A stretch of 10,807 bases of DNA from an uncultured Clostridia bacterium (GCA_946006895.1 CAMFZO010000032.1:1-10807), one strand, 5' to 3'; counted from the first letter of the stretch, positions 1 through 6,721 are shown. Made by a program: numbers and translations. The notes: generated from the sequence alone by a model not told the origin.

Positions 1-46
1 TACACCTAAGCCTTCGTCGGCAGCGTCAGATGTGTATAAGAGACAG
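1..46 (+). other. Untrimmed Illumina Nextera adapter (non-genomic)
   Basis: Positions 14-46 match the 33-base Nextera Read 1 transposase adapter, ending in the 19-base Tn5 mosaic end AGATGTGTATAAGAGACAG at 28-46. Positions 6-13 (CTAAGCCT) match the Nextera i5 index known as S508/N508, and 1-5 (TACAC) match the 3' end of the P5 oligo. The order P5 - index - adapter - insert is exactly that of a library molecule. The likely origin is a Read 2 that ran through a short insert and was not trimmed before assembly. Genomic sequence starts at 47, and any reading frame beginning before that is artificial. Confidence 0.97.
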
Positions 47-324
47 CGGATGGACGGCTCACCCAGCTTCAGCGGCACACCGGGAAAGCCCGCGCCGCAG
101 CCTACGTCGATTACGGACTTTCCCCTGAAATCGGCGGCGTTCAGCAGCGTCAGGCAGTCGGCAAAGTGGAGCTTTGCCACAGCCTCCGGTTCGGTGATTG
201 CGGTCAGGTTCATGACCTTATTTTTTTCAAGAAGCGCATTGCCGAAAGCCTCAAACTGCGCCAGCTGTGCCTCTGTCAAAGGAATATTCAGCCGCCCGCA
301 TTCGGCGCGTAACGTGTTTTTCAT
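47..324 (-). CDS. rsmG: RsmG (GidB), 16S rRNA m7G527 methyltransferase, N-terminal fragment
   Basis: This is the N-terminal 92 residues of the SAM-dependent methyltransferase that makes N7-methylguanosine at G527 of 16S rRNA. Visible hallmarks are NLTAIT at residues 39-44, a following segment ending in KLHFADCL (51-58), and the SAM-binding loop VIDVGCGAGFPGVPLKL (71-87), which are characteristic of RsmG. The start is the ATG at 324-322, preceded by GGAG (336-333 on the minus strand) eight bases away. The gene begins 13 bases after the mnmE stop, so it is the last visible gene of the minus-strand operon. The family is usually about 210-240 residues, so more than half is missing. The loss is caused by the adapter junction at 46/47, not by mutation: the frame is open up to it. 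In many bacteria rsmG follows mnmG rather than mnmE directly. Confidence 0.93.
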
Positions 325-337
325 GGATGGTTCTCCG

Positions 338-1699
338 TCACTTTCCCACGCAGAAGCGTTCAAAAATACGGTTGGTAATGTCCTCGCGGACGGTGCGTCC
401 CGTGACCTCGCCAAGGGCCTCCATGGCCTCCTCCACGTCGGTCAGGACGGCGTCGGGGGTCATGCCGCCGGTCAGAGCCTTCTGCCCGTGGACAAGGGCA
501 GCCTCGGCGCGGGTGAGGGCACCGAACTGGCGGGTATTGGTCAGAATGGAGCCGTCACAGCGGATCTCGCCGCCGAAGGTCTCCTCGACAAAGCGGCGCA
601 GGGTGTCCAGATTTTCACCCGTTTGGGCAGAGAGGGTCAGAACGGTGTCAAAGGGCAGTTTCTCGGCGGGAACCACCTGGGGACGGTCGGATTTGTTGAT
701 GACCGCCAGACGGTGGGGCGCTGCCTGGGCTACCCGGATGGCCCGCCGGTCCTCCTCGTTCAGTGGCTCAGAGCCGTCACAGACGAAAATGGCCAGTTCC
801 GCTTCCTTTGCGGCGGCCTCAGAACGGGCGACACCCATGGCCTCAATTTTATCACCTGCTTCACGGATGCCCGCTGTGTCCGTCAGCCGCAGAAGGACGG
901 AGCCGAGGCGGACCGGTTCTTCCACCGTGTCGCGGGTGGTTCCGGCAATGTCGGTGACGATGACCCGTTCATAGCCCGCCAGGGCATTGAGGAGGGAGGA
1001 TTTTCCGGCGTTGGGACGGCCCAGCAGCACCGCCTTGACGCCCTGCTTGAGCTGCCTGCCCCGCTCATAGGTGGAAAGCAGCATCCGCAGCTCGTCAGCG
1101 GAGGTTTGCAGCGTCTCCGCCAGCTCCCGCAGGCCGAAATCCTCGATGTCCTCATCGGGATAGTCCAGCACCGCGTGGAAATGGCTGCAAAGGTCCGTCA
1201 GACGGTCATAGACCGGCTCGATTCTCTTTTGCAGTACGCCGCTGAGCTGACCTGCCGCGTTGGCAGCGGCATCGGCGCTTTCGGCGTCGATCAGGTCGAT
1301 CACAGCCTCCGCCTGGGTCAGGCCGAGCTGGCCGTTGAGAAAGGCCCGCTTGGTGAATTCGCCCGGTCCTGCCTGACGGGCACCGGCGGCAAAGAGCGCC
1401 TCCAGCCCGGCAGCCAGCATGGCAGGCGAACCGTGGCACTGCAGCTCCACCGTGTCCTCACCGGTATAGCTCCGGGGCGCACGGCAGACCACTGCCATGG
1501 CCTGGTCGATGACACGGCCCAGGCGGTCATGGAGGGTGCCGAGAAACAGTCTGCGCGGCGGAAGCTCCGCCAGAGGCTTACCACAGTCCGGCGTAAAGAC
1601 CTTGTCCGCGATCTGCGCGCAGCCTTCGCCGGAGAGCCGCAGGATGCCGATGGCGCAGGGAACCTTGCCCGTTGCGACAGCTGCGATCACATCACCCAT
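338..1699 (-). CDS. mnmE: MnmE (TrmE), tRNA wobble-uridine modification GTPase
   Basis: MnmE is the GTPase that, with MnmG, installs (carboxy)aminomethyl groups at C5 of wobble uridine 34 in certain tRNAs, using a tetrahydrofolate one-carbon donor. The 453-residue protein has full family length. The N-terminal folate-binding domain spans about 1-118 and a helical domain flanks the inserted G domain. G motifs are clear: G1 GRPNAGKS 227-234, G2 TTRDT 254-258, G3 DTAG 274-277, G4 NKSD 335-338. The C-terminus is CVGK (450-453), matching the C-[ILVM]-G-K motif with its essential Cys. The start ATG at 1699-1697 has AAAGGAG nine bases upstream. It lies 22 bases after the M3 peptidase stop and 13 before rsmG. 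Oddity: the segment after AAVAT reads GKVPCAI where many MnmEs have a Pro/Gly-rich PPGRGGV-like loop. mnmG is not the next gene. Confidence 0.97.
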   Translation of the reverse strand: MGDVIAAVATGKVPCAIGILRLSGEGCAQIADKVFTPDCGKPLAELPPRRLFLGTLHDRLGRVIDQAMAVVCRAPRSYTGEDTVELQCHGSPAMLAAGLEALFAAGARQAGPGEFTKRAFLNGQLGLTQAEAVIDLIDAESADAAANAAGQLSGVLQKRIEPVYDRLTDLCSHFHAVLDYPDEDIEDFGLRELAETLQTSADELRMLLSTYERGRQLKQGVKAVLLGRPNAGKSSLLNALAGYERVIVTDIAGTTRDTVEEPVRLGSVLLRLTDTAGIREAGDKIEAMGVARSEAAAKEAELAIFVCDGSEPLNEEDRRAIRVAQAAPHRLAVINKSDRPQVVPAEKLPFDTVLTLSAQTGENLDTLRRFVEETFGGEIRCDGSILTNTRQFGALTRAEAALVHGQKALTGGMTPDAVLTDVEEAMEALGEVTGRTVREDITNRIFERFCVGK

Positions 1700-1721
1700 G
1701 GAGATAGTCTCCTTTCATCGT

Positions 1722-3542
1722 TCAATAGGTCAACTGCTCATCAAAAAAGTCCGCCAGCTCCGCCATACGGCCCTTGTCAAAGGGCGACACCATATCCGCC
1801 TCTGCCAGCAGATTCAGCAGGGTGTTGTCGGCGGACAGGTGCAGCAGCCGGTTGTAGAGGGTAAGACCGCTCCCGTCTGCCAGCTCTGCCTGGTAGATCT
1901 GCAGGGCCGCGTCGTTGGAGAGACAATAGCTGATGACATAGAAGGGCGCGACGAAGAAATGCTGAATGTCGATCCAGCCGGGTGCCAGAATGTCCTCCAT
2001 GCCCGGCATCCCCATGCCAAATTCCTCGTTACATTCCAGGAAAATGCGGTTGAAGTTCTCGGCGGTCAGCTCGTCGTCGGGCAGCGCATAGACGCGGCTT
2101 TCAAAGGCGGCGTAGCAGGCCTGGGAGAGGAAGGTCAGAACGGAGTCGGACAGCTTGTAGCTGCTCAGGGCCTCCCGCTCGCTGTCGGCCAGGTCGCCGT
2201 AGCACAGGGTCAGATATTCCAGACCCTGGGAGAAGATCTCGGCGCAGTCGACGGAAGAGGTGGCGTTGCAGTTGACATAGCCATCGACAAAATGGCCGAA
2301 TTCATGGGCGGTGGTCAGCAGATCCGAGGAAGTGCCGGTGGGTGAGACGTAGAGGAAGGGCGCCTGATAGGCCCAGAGATAGGTCATATAGGAGCCGGGC
2401 ATTTTGCTGGTGGAGGAGGAAAAATCGTAGAGCTCATAGGCATCCATGTAGTCGTAGGCCGTGGCGATTTCACCGCCGAGGGTGTAGGCGGTCTGCTGCA
2501 GCTTGGGCAGAAGCGACTGGGCGCTCAGGGATTCTTCGTAGTAGCTGCCGTAGACGGCGGTATAGTAGTAGGGCGATAGCTCCCTGGCGATGTCTTCAAT
2601 GTAGTCCTCCACCTGGTCCGGCGTGTAGTCGCGCTGATAATAAAATTCGTAGTTGAAGTCGGCATAACTGTCGTAGTCCAGCTCCCGGGCAATCTCACGG
2701 CGGATGCGGATGAGCTTGGCATAGATCTCCGAGAAGATCGGATTGTATTTTTCGTAGTAGGCCCGGTAGACGTTCAGATAAGTACCGTAGTCCATGCTTT
2801 CATCCGCCAGCAGCTCATCCACCAGGCACTCCTGTCCCTGCCAGGTGATGGTCATGTCGCTTTGCAGGGACATATACTCCGTCTGCAGGGCGGATTCCTC
2901 CTGCATCAGCTCCACGACCCGGTCGTTGGAATAGACCTGGTGCTCGTCGTAGTATGCAAAGAAGCCCTCGCCGAATTCCATCTGCTCCAAACGGTCACGG
3001 ATGGGGCTGTCGGCCATGGCGGTGTAGCACTTTTCCAGCGCCTGCTCCACCAGAGGCGACTGCTCATCACACCAGCGGTTTTCCTCGTCGTAGAAGCTGT
3101 CGTTCAGGTTCAGCGTATAGCGGATGTAGGCCACGGTGGCCATGGTGTTGAACAGAATGTAGTCCTCGTAGACCTCGTCGAAAGCTTTCAGGACCGCGCC
3201 GGCATTTTCGCCGTCCTCCACCAGGGCCTGAACGCTGCCGATGGCCTTGCACAGGGCGTCGGTGTCCGGGCGCTCATAGACAATGTCGGCAAAGCGCGCT
3301 TCCTCCCGCAGGGCGGCATCGGAGCGCTCATATTCCGTATAGGGCGTGTGGGCCGCGGTGGCTTGCTGGCTTTCCGTGGCGTCGGACGAAGAGAATGGAG
3401 GGAACTGATCCAGAAGATCCGAGAATTTGTCTAAAAAGCGGTTTTCCGACGGGAGCGGCGTGCCGGGGTTAAAGTGGAAGGTGCAGCCCTGCAGCAAAAA
3501 GCAGAGGGCAAGCAGCAAAGCGAGCAATTTCACTTTTTTCAT
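1722..3542 (-). CDS. M3-family oligoendopeptidase-like zinc metallopeptidase, predicted lipoprotein
   Basis: A 606-residue predicted zinc metallopeptidase of the M3 (thimet oligopeptidase / PepF) family. Residues 1-20 form a lipoprotein signal: MKKVK, a Leu-rich core, then LLQGC with C20 as the probable lipidated Cys. A Ser/Thr/Pro/Gln-rich linker follows (about 28-65), then a mainly helical, acidic body. The zinc site is HEFGH (413-417) in TTAHEFGHFVDGY, with a downstream Glu, probably E435 in CAEIFSQGLEYL, as third ligand. The C-terminal segment DIQHFFVAPFYVISYCLS (525-542) resembles the conserved His/Tyr substrate-binding part of PepF-like enzymes. The start ATG (3542-3540) overlaps the phosphatase stop as ATGA, and its ribosome-binding site (AAAGGAAG) lies inside that gene, implying translational coupling. 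Most M3 enzymes are cytosolic, so surface anchoring is notable. Substrates are unknown; short peptides are the likely class. Confidence 0.9.
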   Translation of the reverse strand: MKKVKLLALLLALCFLLQGCTFHFNPGTPLPSENRFLDKFSDLLDQFPPFSSSDATESQQATAAHTPYTEYERSDAALREEARFADIVYERPDTDALCKAIGSVQALVEDGENAGAVLKAFDEVYEDYILFNTMATVAYIRYTLNLNDSFYDEENRWCDEQSPLVEQALEKCYTAMADSPIRDRLEQMEFGEGFFAYYDEHQVYSNDRVVELMQEESALQTEYMSLQSDMTITWQGQECLVDELLADESMDYGTYLNVYRAYYEKYNPIFSEIYAKLIRIRREIARELDYDSYADFNYEFYYQRDYTPDQVEDYIEDIARELSPYYYTAVYGSYYEESLSAQSLLPKLQQTAYTLGGEIATAYDYMDAYELYDFSSSTSKMPGSYMTYLWAYQAPFLYVSPTGTSSDLLTTAHEFGHFVDGYVNCNATSSVDCAEIFSQGLEYLTLCYGDLADSEREALSSYKLSDSVLTFLSQACYAAFESRVYALPDDELTAENFNRIFLECNEEFGMGMPGMEDILAPGWIDIQHFFVAPFYVISYCLSNDAALQIYQAELADGSGLTLYNRLLHLSADNTLLNLLAEADMVSPFDKGRMAELADFFDEQLTY

Positions 3543-4342
3543 GGCAGTCTTCCTTTCATGTCGGGCTGCTGCAATACGCGCCCGACCAGTTTCATCAGCT
3601 CCGGGTGGCTCTGGGGGCTGCCCACCGCCACGGAGCAGCGGTCGATAAAGCGGAGGGGAGAACCGTCAAGGGCGGTGACGATGCCGCCCGCTTCCTGAAT
3701 GATCAGCGAGGCGGCTGCATAGTCCCAGGGGCGCAGACAACATTCGACGAATGCGTCCACCCGCCCGGCCGCGACGTAACACAGGTCAAGTCCCGCCGTG
3801 CCGCTGCGGCGGAAATCCAGCACTGCGGGAAGCAGCTCCGCCATGAGCTGCGCGGTCAGGGGGATGGTTTGGCGGTAGTAGATGGCGCTGCCGAACATGA
3901 TGATGCTTTCGCTCAGGGGCAGATCGTTCATGCGGATGGGGCGGCCGTTGAGATACGCCCCGCAGCCCCGCTGGGCGGTAAAAAGCTCGTCGGTGTAGGG
4001 CTGGTAGACGGCGCCGTATTCCATTTGACCGTCCAGATAGTAGCCGACGTTGATGGAGCTGTGGCGGGCGCGGCGGATGAAGTTGGTCGTGCCGTCGATG
4101 GGATCGACGATGAAATAACCGCGCTTATCGGAAATCTCGAGGACGTCGCCCTCCTCGCCGTAGAAGCCGGCTTCGGGAAAAGCGGCCAGAAGCTCGCGGT
4201 ACAGGAAATCCTGGACCATGGTGTCGTATTTTGTCACCAGATCGCAGTGGGAGGTCTTCTCCTGCACACTGTCGGAAATATGGTGGGCGCTGAGAACAAT
4301 CTTTCCCGCCTCACGGACGATCCGGTCAATCTTTTCATACAT
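3539..4342 (-). CDS. Inositol monophosphatase family protein (SuhB/CysQ-like phosphatase)
   Basis: A 267-residue member of the Mg2+-dependent, Li+-sensitive phosphatase superfamily containing inositol monophosphatase, SuhB and CysQ. Motifs in order: GEEGD (62-66), with E63 and/or E64 as metal ligand; DPIDGTTNF (80-88), carrying D80, D83 and T85; and WDYAAASLIIQEAGG (206-220), where D207 is the last metal ligand. Full length for the family (about 250-270). The ATG at 4342-4340 was chosen because AGAGGTG (4355-4349) lies six bases upstream and homology-like sequence starts right after. The frame stays open for another 49 codons upstream, but that part does not resemble the family. It is the first gene of the minus-strand operon, with a promoter about 110 bp upstream. 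The exact substrate (myo-inositol-1-phosphate, PAP, a sugar phosphate, or an RNA-polymerase-associated role as in E. coli SuhB) cannot be told from sequence. Confidence 0.93.
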   Translation of the reverse strand: MYEKIDRIVREAGKIVLSAHHISDSVQEKTSHCDLVTKYDTMVQDFLYRELLAAFPEAGFYGEEGDVLEISDKRGYFIVDPIDGTTNFIRRARHSSINVGYYLDGQMEYGAVYQPYTDELFTAQRGCGAYLNGRPIRMNDLPLSESIIMFGSAIYYRQTIPLTAQLMAELLPAVLDFRRSGTAGLDLCYVAAGRVDAFVECCLRPWDYAAASLIIQEAGGIVTALDGSPLRFIDRCSVAVGSPQSHPELMKLVGRVLQQPDMKGRLP

Positions 4343-4348
4343 GGCAAA

Positions 4349-4355
4349 CACCTCT
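4349..4355 (-). promoter_or_regulatory. Ribosome-binding site deciding the phosphatase start
   Basis: On the minus strand these bases read AGAGGTG, six bases before the ATG at 4342. This supports the 267-residue start over upstream in-frame starts that would add up to 49 residues of non-family sequence. Confidence 0.75.
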
Positions 4356-4362
4356 GTTTTCA

Positions 4363-4440
4363 GCGGATCTCCGGCAGGGCCTGCGCCGGGAAATCCGCGT
4401 GATACGGCAAAGCCGCGGGATACCAGCCGGACTGCGGCTG
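4363..4440 (-). promoter_or_regulatory. Structured 5' leader of the phosphatase operon
   Basis: Transcription from the predicted minus-strand promoter would leave an untranslated leader of about 105 nt. It contains a perfect 6-bp hairpin CAGCCG-N5-CGGCTG (4424-4440). It also contains a longer nested stem at 4363-4398: outer arms GCGGAT (4363-4368) and ATCCGC (4393-4398), with an inner GCAGG-G-CCTGC (4374-4384). No U-tract follows, so this is not an intrinsic terminator. I do not recognise a known riboswitch. A role in translation or RNA stability is possible but is inference. Confidence 0.35.
4388..4423 (-). repeat. Two-copy 18-bp tandem repeat in the operon leader
   Basis: Positions 4388-4405 and 4406-4423 are adjacent 18-base units that match at 15 of 18 positions (differences at unit positions 3, 7 and 13 on the plus strand). 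On the minus strand the units read GTATCACGCGGATTTCCC and GTATCCCGCGGCTTTGCC. They lie in the leader between the phosphatase promoter and its start codon. The repeat may be a recent local duplication, a paired protein- or RNA-binding site, or incidental. Confidence 0.75.
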
Positions 4441-4453
4441 ATATGTCATTCTC

Positions 4454-4482
4454 ACTATAACACATTTTTCCCAAAATCACAA
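4454..4482 (-). promoter_or_regulatory. Sigma-A-type promoter for the minus-strand operon
   Basis: On the minus strand, TTGTGA (4482-4477) lies 17 bases before TATAGT (4459-4454). A TG one base before the -10 hexamer adds an extended -10 element. This matches the TTGACA/TATAAT consensus at 4/6 and 5/6. The transcription start would be near 4447, about 105 bases before the phosphatase ATG. Spacing and the lack of any other gene in the interval support the call. Confidence 0.65.
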
Positions 4483-4541
4483 CACCCATATAACGGCGCT
4501 TTCCGGGTCCGGCATTATGAATTTTTTATAAATTTGCCGAA

Positions 4542-4564
4542 AACGGTAGCAATTTACCGCCGTT
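4542..4564. repeat. Short inverted repeat at the U32 promoter (possible operator)
   Basis: CGGTA (4544-4548) and TACCG (4555-4559) form a perfect 5-bp inverted repeat with a 6-base spacer. An overlapping alternative pairs AACGG (4542-4546) with CCGTT (4560-4564). The repeat covers the -35 region of the plus-strand promoter and lies just upstream of its extended -10, where a repressor could act. It is short enough to be chance. Confidence 0.35.
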
Positions 4565-4576
4565 CTATGATATAAT
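4547..4576 (+). promoter_or_regulatory. Extended -10 promoter for the U32-maf-mreCD-mrdA operon
   Basis: TATAAT at 4571-4576 is a perfect -10 hexamer, preceded by TG at 4568-4569 (TGA-TATAAT), giving a consensus extended -10 element. The -35 is weak: TAGCAA at 4547-4552 with an 18-base spacer is the best candidate (3/6). AT-rich sequence lies upstream (about 4521-4535). Initiation near 4583 gives a leader of about 54 nt before the ATG at 4637. Confidence 0.75.
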
Positions 4577-4636
4577 ATACGCTGCTGATTTATAGCATCG
4601 AATTCCCGATCCCGGAAGAAAATCAGAGGTTGGTTT

Positions 4637-6721
4637 ATGCTTGAGCTGCTTTCTCCCGCCGGTTCCCTCGACGCCCTCCGTGCCGCCGTGTGTAACGGAG
4701 CCGACGCGGTCTATTTTGGCTCCGAGAACTTCAATGCACGGCGGAGCGCGAAAAACTTCACATTGGACGAGCTGCCGGAGACGGTCCGCTACTGCCATGT
4801 GCGGGGCGTCAAGGTCTATCTGACGGTGAACACCCTGGTTTCCGACCGGGAGATGCGGGCTGTGGCCCAGACTGTTGCGGCGGCAGCCCGTGCGGGAGTG
4901 GACGCCTTTATCGTCCAGGACTTCGGCGTCGTCTCCCTGTGCCGCCAGATCGCGCCGTCGGTGCCGCTGCACGCCTCCACACAGATGAGTATCCACTCTC
5001 TCGAGGGCGTGAAGCAGGCTGCGGCCATGGGGATCACCCGGGTGGTCCTGGCTCGTGAGCTGTCCAAAGAGGATATCGCCTTTATCTGCCGCAACAGCCC
5101 GGTGGAGATTGAGGTGTTCGTCCACGGCGCGCTGTGTATGTGCCATTCCGGGCAATGCTATATGTCCTCGGTCATCGGCCGCAGGAGCGGCAACCGGGGC
5201 CAGTGCGCCCAACCCTGCCGTCTGCCCTACGGCTTTGACCGGTTTGAAGAAAAATATCCCCTGAGCCTGAAGGACAACTGCCTCATCGACTATCTGCGCC
5301 AGCTGGAGGTCATGGGCGTTGCCAGCATCAAGCTGGAGGGACGAATGAAACGGCCGGAATACGTGGCCACCGTGACCAGTGTCTACCGCACGGCACTGGA
5401 CGAGGGAAAGGTCAGTGTGCAGGGAAGACAGGCGCTGCAGGCCATTTTCTCCCGCCAGGGCTTTACCCAGGGGTATTATGAGGGCAAGATCGGCCCGGAG
5501 ATGTTCGGCGTCCGCAGCACCAAGGAGGGCAGTGCCGCTTTGCTGCAGGCTGCCCGCGCTTCCTATGAAAATGTGGAGCCGCAGCGGGTGCCTGTGCGGT
5601 TTTACGCCATCGTCTCGGCGGGGCAGAAGCTCCAGCTTGCCGCCCAGGACGAGGCGGGCAATGTGGCAAAGGTCCAGGGCGGCGTCCCGGAGCCTGCCCA
5701 ATACCGGGAGCTGACCCGGGAGGAACTGGAAGCCCGTCTGGCCAAGACCGGCGGAACCCCCTATGTGTGCGCCGGGGCGCGGTGTGTCATTGACCGGGGC
5801 CTGAGCGTTTCGGCGGCGGAGATCAACCGGATGCGCCGGGAGGTGCTGGCCCAGCTTTCCGCCCTGCGGGGCAGAAGCGTACCGCCGGAAACCGGTGCCT
5901 ACACGGAGATCAAAAAGTTTACCGGGACGAAAAAAGCGCCGCTTTTGACGGTCAGTGTCCTCAAGACCTCTCAGATCACCCCGGCGATGATCAAAATGAA
6001 GCCGGCGGTGCTCTATGCGCCCATCTCGGAGATCTGCGCCAACCCGGATTTTTACCGACCCCTTTTGAGCCAAATGACGGTGGCGGCAGTGCTGCCCCGC
6101 GTGGCTTTCGACAGTGAGGCGGCGGCTCTGACCGCTGACCTGGGCACCCTTACCCGCGTGGGCGTGCGGCGGGTGCTGACGGGCAACCTGGGACAGGTAG
6201 CCCTGTTAAAGCAGAAGGGCTTTGAGGTGGCGGGAGATTTCGGACTGAACCTGTTCAACTCCCGCGCCATGAGCTTTGCCAAGGAGATGGGTCTGGTCTC
6301 CGCCACGGCATCCTTTGAGATGTCCCTGCCGCAGCTCCGGGATCTGTCCAAGCCCCTGCCGACGGAGCTGCTGGTCTACGGTCGGCTGCCCCTGATGCTG
6401 ACGGAAAACTGCCTGATGAAAAACCGGGCCGGCGTCTGCTCCTGCCACAGCGGGCAGACCAAGCTCATCGACAGGATCGGGGAGGAATTCCGTGTGGTAC
6501 GCGACGGCAATACCTGCCGCAGCGTGATCCTGAACGGAAAAAAGCTGTATTTACTGGATAAAAAAGAGGACCTGCGCGCCTTGGGACTTTGGGCGGTGCG
6601 CCTGTCCTTCACCACGGAGAACGCGGCGGAGATCGACGGCGTGTTGTCCGCGTGGAGAAGCGGCGCGCCCTTTGACCCGGGCGGCTGCACCCGCGGACTG
6701 TATCTGCGGGCAGTGGAATAG
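4637..6721 (+). CDS. U32 family peptidase-like protein (RlhA/TrhP-type RNA hydroxylation factor, long form)
   Basis: A 694-residue protein of the U32 'collagenase-like' family. The N-terminal domain opens with ELLSPAGS (3-10). The U32 signature runs from E159 to S177 (EVFVHGALCMCHSGQCYMSS region, C167 and C174), followed by GRRSGNRGQCAQPCR (181-195, C190 and C194) and IKLEGRMKRPEYV (231-243). This set of four Cys is the family's conserved cluster. A long C-terminal part (about 380-694) resembles the DUF3656-type extension and carries a second family-like motif, YGRLPLMLTENC (581-592), then C601 and C603. Characterised relatives RlhA and TrhP are required for hydroxylation of 23S rRNA C2501 and tRNA U34, so an RNA-hydroxylation role is more likely than proteolysis. 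Which RNA is modified is not visible. The start ATG has AGAGG seven bases upstream. First gene of the plus-strand operon; maf follows after 29 bases. Confidence 0.93.
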   Translation: MLELLSPAGSLDALRAAVCNGADAVYFGSENFNARRSAKNFTLDELPETVRYCHVRGVKVYLTVNTLVSDREMRAVAQTVAAAARAGVDAFIVQDFGVVSLCRQIAPSVPLHASTQMSIHSLEGVKQAAAMGITRVVLARELSKEDIAFICRNSPVEIEVFVHGALCMCHSGQCYMSSVIGRRSGNRGQCAQPCRLPYGFDRFEEKYPLSLKDNCLIDYLRQLEVMGVASIKLEGRMKRPEYVATVTSVYRTALDEGKVSVQGRQALQAIFSRQGFTQGYYEGKIGPEMFGVRSTKEGSAALLQAARASYENVEPQRVPVRFYAIVSAGQKLQLAAQDEAGNVAKVQGGVPEPAQYRELTREELEARLAKTGGTPYVCAGARCVIDRGLSVSAAEINRMRREVLAQLSALRGRSVPPETGAYTEIKKFTGTKKAPLLTVSVLKTSQITPAMIKMKPAVLYAPISEICANPDFYRPLLSQMTVAAVLPRVAFDSEAAALTADLGTLTRVGVRRVLTGNLGQVALLKQKGFEVAGDFGLNLFNSRAMSFAKEMGLVSATASFEMSLPQLRDLSKPLPTELLVYGRLPLMLTENCLMKNRAGVCSCHSGQTKLIDRIGEEFRVVRDGNTCRSVILNGKKLYLLDKKEDLRALGLWAVRLSFTTENAAEIDGVLSAWRSGAPFDPGGCTRGLYLRAVE

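Noticed and set aside
28..46. Tn5 mosaic end, which could be read as a transposon end or insertion sequence boundary
   Set aside because: It is continuous with the Nextera Read 1 adapter, an i5 index and the P5 end, so it comes from tagmentation library preparation, not from a genomic transposon.
32..1864. 610-codon open frame on the plus strand
   Set aside because: It starts inside the adapter and runs antisense to rsmG, mnmE and the M3 gene, which have strong family motifs. Low-complexity Gly/Arg/Gln content is typical of GC-rich antisense frames.
4343..4489. Upstream extension of the phosphatase by up to 49 residues
   Set aside because: The frame is open but the predicted promoter -10 lies inside it, the sequence does not resemble the family N-terminus, and a strong ribosome-binding site precedes the ATG at 4342.
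4565..6073. 502-codon open frame on the minus strand
   Set aside because: Antisense to the U32 gene; composition rich in His/Arg/Gly/Leu and no recognisable domain. A GC-codon shadow.
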